Shown here: positions 6,265 to 7,722 of the stretch, one piece after another | Layout of the letters: each line of letters starts with the position of its first letter | Position numbering within the stretch: the first letter of the stretch is position 1 | Position numbers and translations under genes: made by a program | Assembly: GCA_026993275.1 (NCBI GenBank) | Contig: JALWUB010000122.1 | Coordinates: 1-7,722 of the forward strand | Source of the DNA: Robiginitomaculum sp. | GTDB lineage: Bacteria > Pseudomonadota > Alphaproteobacteria > Caulobacterales > Maricaulaceae | Direction of reading: 5' to 3' | Length of the DNA stretch: 7,722 bases | The notes under the pieces: model-generated | What the model was told of the DNA's origin: nothing | Seen by the model: only the letters and a program-made list of their open reading frames with translations | Databases searched by the model: none

Positions 6265-7722
6265 TTACACCTTGAGGCGCGCCATGGCCAGCAAAATCCC
6301 GGCAAGCACAAGCAGCAGCAAACCGCCATGGCGCGTGTTGATGGTGGCGGGCAGGGGCACTGGCAAGCCGGCATCGGCGGCCTGGTCGGCGGTGCGGCCA
6401 AGGCGCAAGCGCATGCGCCCATAGGGGCCGATCACCCCGGCTATGCCCGAGCTGACCGAACGCACCACCGGCAAGCCTTCCTCGATGGCGCGATAGCGCG
6501 CCTGATCCAGATGCTGCCAGGGGCCGGTGGTGGCGCCAAACCAGGCATCATTGGAAATGTTGAGTATCCAGGCCGGACGCCCGCGCCCTTCCGGGGTAAA
6601 GCCGGAATAGGCAATTTCATAACAGATTTGCGGCGAAAACACCGGCAGTTTGTCAATCTTGATGCTTGTGGGCGCCGGGCCGGGAGCAAACCCCTCATCA
6701 AAATTGATCAGCCCTTTCAGGCCGATTTTCGCAAACAGGCCGCCCAGCGGCATGTATTCGCCAAAAGGCACCAGATGGTGTTTGTCATACACGGTTTCTA
6801 TTCTGGGCTGGCCGCCGGCAAAGCTGAGCGCCACCAGGGAATTGCGGTAAAGGATGCGGCCGCCCTCACCGCGCTCGCGGCGGGCAAGCCCGGTGATCAG
6901 CACGGGCCCGTCCCGGAACACGCTGGCAATGCGCAACAGCGCCTGGTTGTCTTCCAGAAGCAGGGTCGGCAGGGCGCCCTCGGGCCAGATGACATGGCTT
7001 ACGCGGCTCAGGGGCGCGGCGGTGGACAGGCGCAAATAATGGTCCAAAACTGCCTGGCGGTTTTCCGGCTTCCATTTTTCGCGCTGGTCAATGGCCGCCT
7101 GCACCACCCGCAGGCGCACCCCCGGCTGCACGCCGGTGCGGGCATGGCCAAGCCGCCATTGGCCGCCAGCGTAAAGGCCGGCAAACACGCTGAGCGCCAG
7201 CAGGGCGGGAACGGCCTTGCGCCAGCCCGGCCCTGCGTCCGCAAGCGCCGCTGGCGCGGCAAAGGCATAAAGGGTGAGCAGGGACAGGCCCCAGACCCCC
7301 ATAACCGCCGCGGCTTGAGACACCGGCGCGCCCGGGGGCCAGACCATGCCGGGCAGATTCCACGGAAATCCGCTCAGAAAATGCCCCCGGACCCATTCCG
7401 CAGCAAAGATGCACAGGGCGAAGACCGCAATGCGGCGGATGTCCCTTGTCCACAAGCGCATCGCCAGCGCCCCGGCCAGGGCCCAGATCAGCGCCAGGCC
7501 CGCCAGCAGCAAGGCCAGGGCAAACGGCATCAGCGGGACATAATCCGGGCCGCGGCTGACAAAGGCCGAGCCAATCCAGTACAGCCCGGCGGCAAACTGG
7601 CCAAAGCCAAAGCTGAATGCGCGCCAAAAGCCGCTGCGGAGCGGATGCGGCCCATTGTGTGCGCCGTCAAGCAGCCAGACAAACAGCGTCAGCGACAGCA
7701 TGCTCAAGGGCCAGAGGTGAAA
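6265..7722 (-). CDS. lnt: Apolipoprotein N-acyltransferase, 5' end outside window
   Basis: Lnt is the inner-membrane enzyme that adds the third acyl chain to the N-terminal Cys of lipoproteins, the last step of lipoprotein maturation. The visible 485 residues are open to the right edge; a TTG at 7707 and an ATG at 7701 exist, but the preceding codons (FHLWP) match a conserved part of the first membrane segments, so the true start is probably outside. Several hydrophobic helices fill residues 1-190, including the WVRGHFLSGFPWNLPG segment. A nitrilase-like catalytic domain follows (about 200-445) with the expected triad: Glu248 in WPEGALPT, Lys314 in YDKHHLVPFGEYMP and Cys367 in SPQICYEIAYS. 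The spacing is close to E. coli Glu267/Lys335/Cys387. A final membrane helix lies at about 466-482. The XRE gene follows after 118 nt, with no convincing intrinsic terminator between. Confidence 0.96.
   Translation of the reverse strand, partial: FHLWPLSMLSLTLFVWLLDGAHNGPHPLRSGFWRAFSFGFGQFAAGLYWIGSAFVSRGPDYVPLMPFALALLLAGLALIWALAGALAMRLWTRDIRRIAVFALCIFAAEWVRGHFLSGFPWNLPGMVWPPGAPVSQAAAVMGVWGLSLLTLYAFAAPAALADAGPGWRKAVPALLALSVFAGLYAGGQWRLGHARTGVQPGVRLRVVQAAIDQREKWKPENRQAVLDHYLRLSTAAPLSRVSHVIWPEGALPTLLLEDNQALLRIASVFRDGPVLITGLARRERGEGGRILYRNSLVALSFAGGQPRIETVYDKHHLVPFGEYMPLGGLFAKIGLKGLINFDEGFAPGPAPTSIKIDKLPVFSPQICYEIAYSGFTPEGRGRPAWILNISNDAWFGATTGPWQHLDQARYRAIEEGLPVVRSVSSGIAGVIGPYGRMRLRLGRTADQAADAGLPVPLPATINTRHGGLLLLVLAGILLAMARLKV

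Overview
The window is chromosomal, GC-rich DNA, and every gene I can support lies on the minus strand. Read in the direction of transcription (from high to low coordinates) the order is lnt (cut by the right edge), an XRE-family regulator, metK, trmB, rimP, nusA, a YlxR/L7Ae-like RNA-binding protein gene, and infB (cut by the left edge). This lnt-HTH-metK-trmB-rimP-nusA-ylxR-infB order and the protein sequences themselves are typical of Alphaproteobacteria. The IF2 N-terminus, the PhrR/PraR-like regulator and the YlxR+L7Ae fusion all fit that class. I cannot place the genus; a marine Hyphomonadaceae/Maricaulales-like lineage is only a guess.

From right to left: 6265-7722 encodes apolipoprotein N-acyltransferase with its Glu-Lys-Cys triad intact. 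The gap 6147-6264 carries a perfect 14-bp palindrome and a 14-nt tandem direct repeat, just upstream of the XRE regulator at 5730-6146. The gap 5546-5729 carries a perfect 10+10 bp inverted repeat that covers a -10-like element, the likely operator-promoter of metK (4376-5545). trmB (3709-4386) overlaps the 3' end of metK by 11 nt. The gap 3558-3708 holds a promoter-like element followed by a strong intrinsic terminator, both upstream of rimP. rimP (3045-3557), nusA (1373-3031) and ylxR (759-1343) are tightly packed. A 137-nt spacer containing a two-part hairpin precedes infB (1-621, partial).

Functionally the window joins a methionine/SAM and methylation block (MetK makes SAM; TrmB uses SAM to methylate tRNA) to the transcription-translation block (RimP 30S maturation, NusA elongation/termination/antitermination, a YlxR-type RNA-binding protein, IF2 initiation). 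The genes are ordinary housekeeping genes. I found no new multi-gene system. The points worth following up are regulatory: the metK operator, the terminator in the rimP-nusA leader, the repeats in front of the XRE gene, the infB leader hairpin, and the run of non-ATG starts in metK, trmB and rimP.
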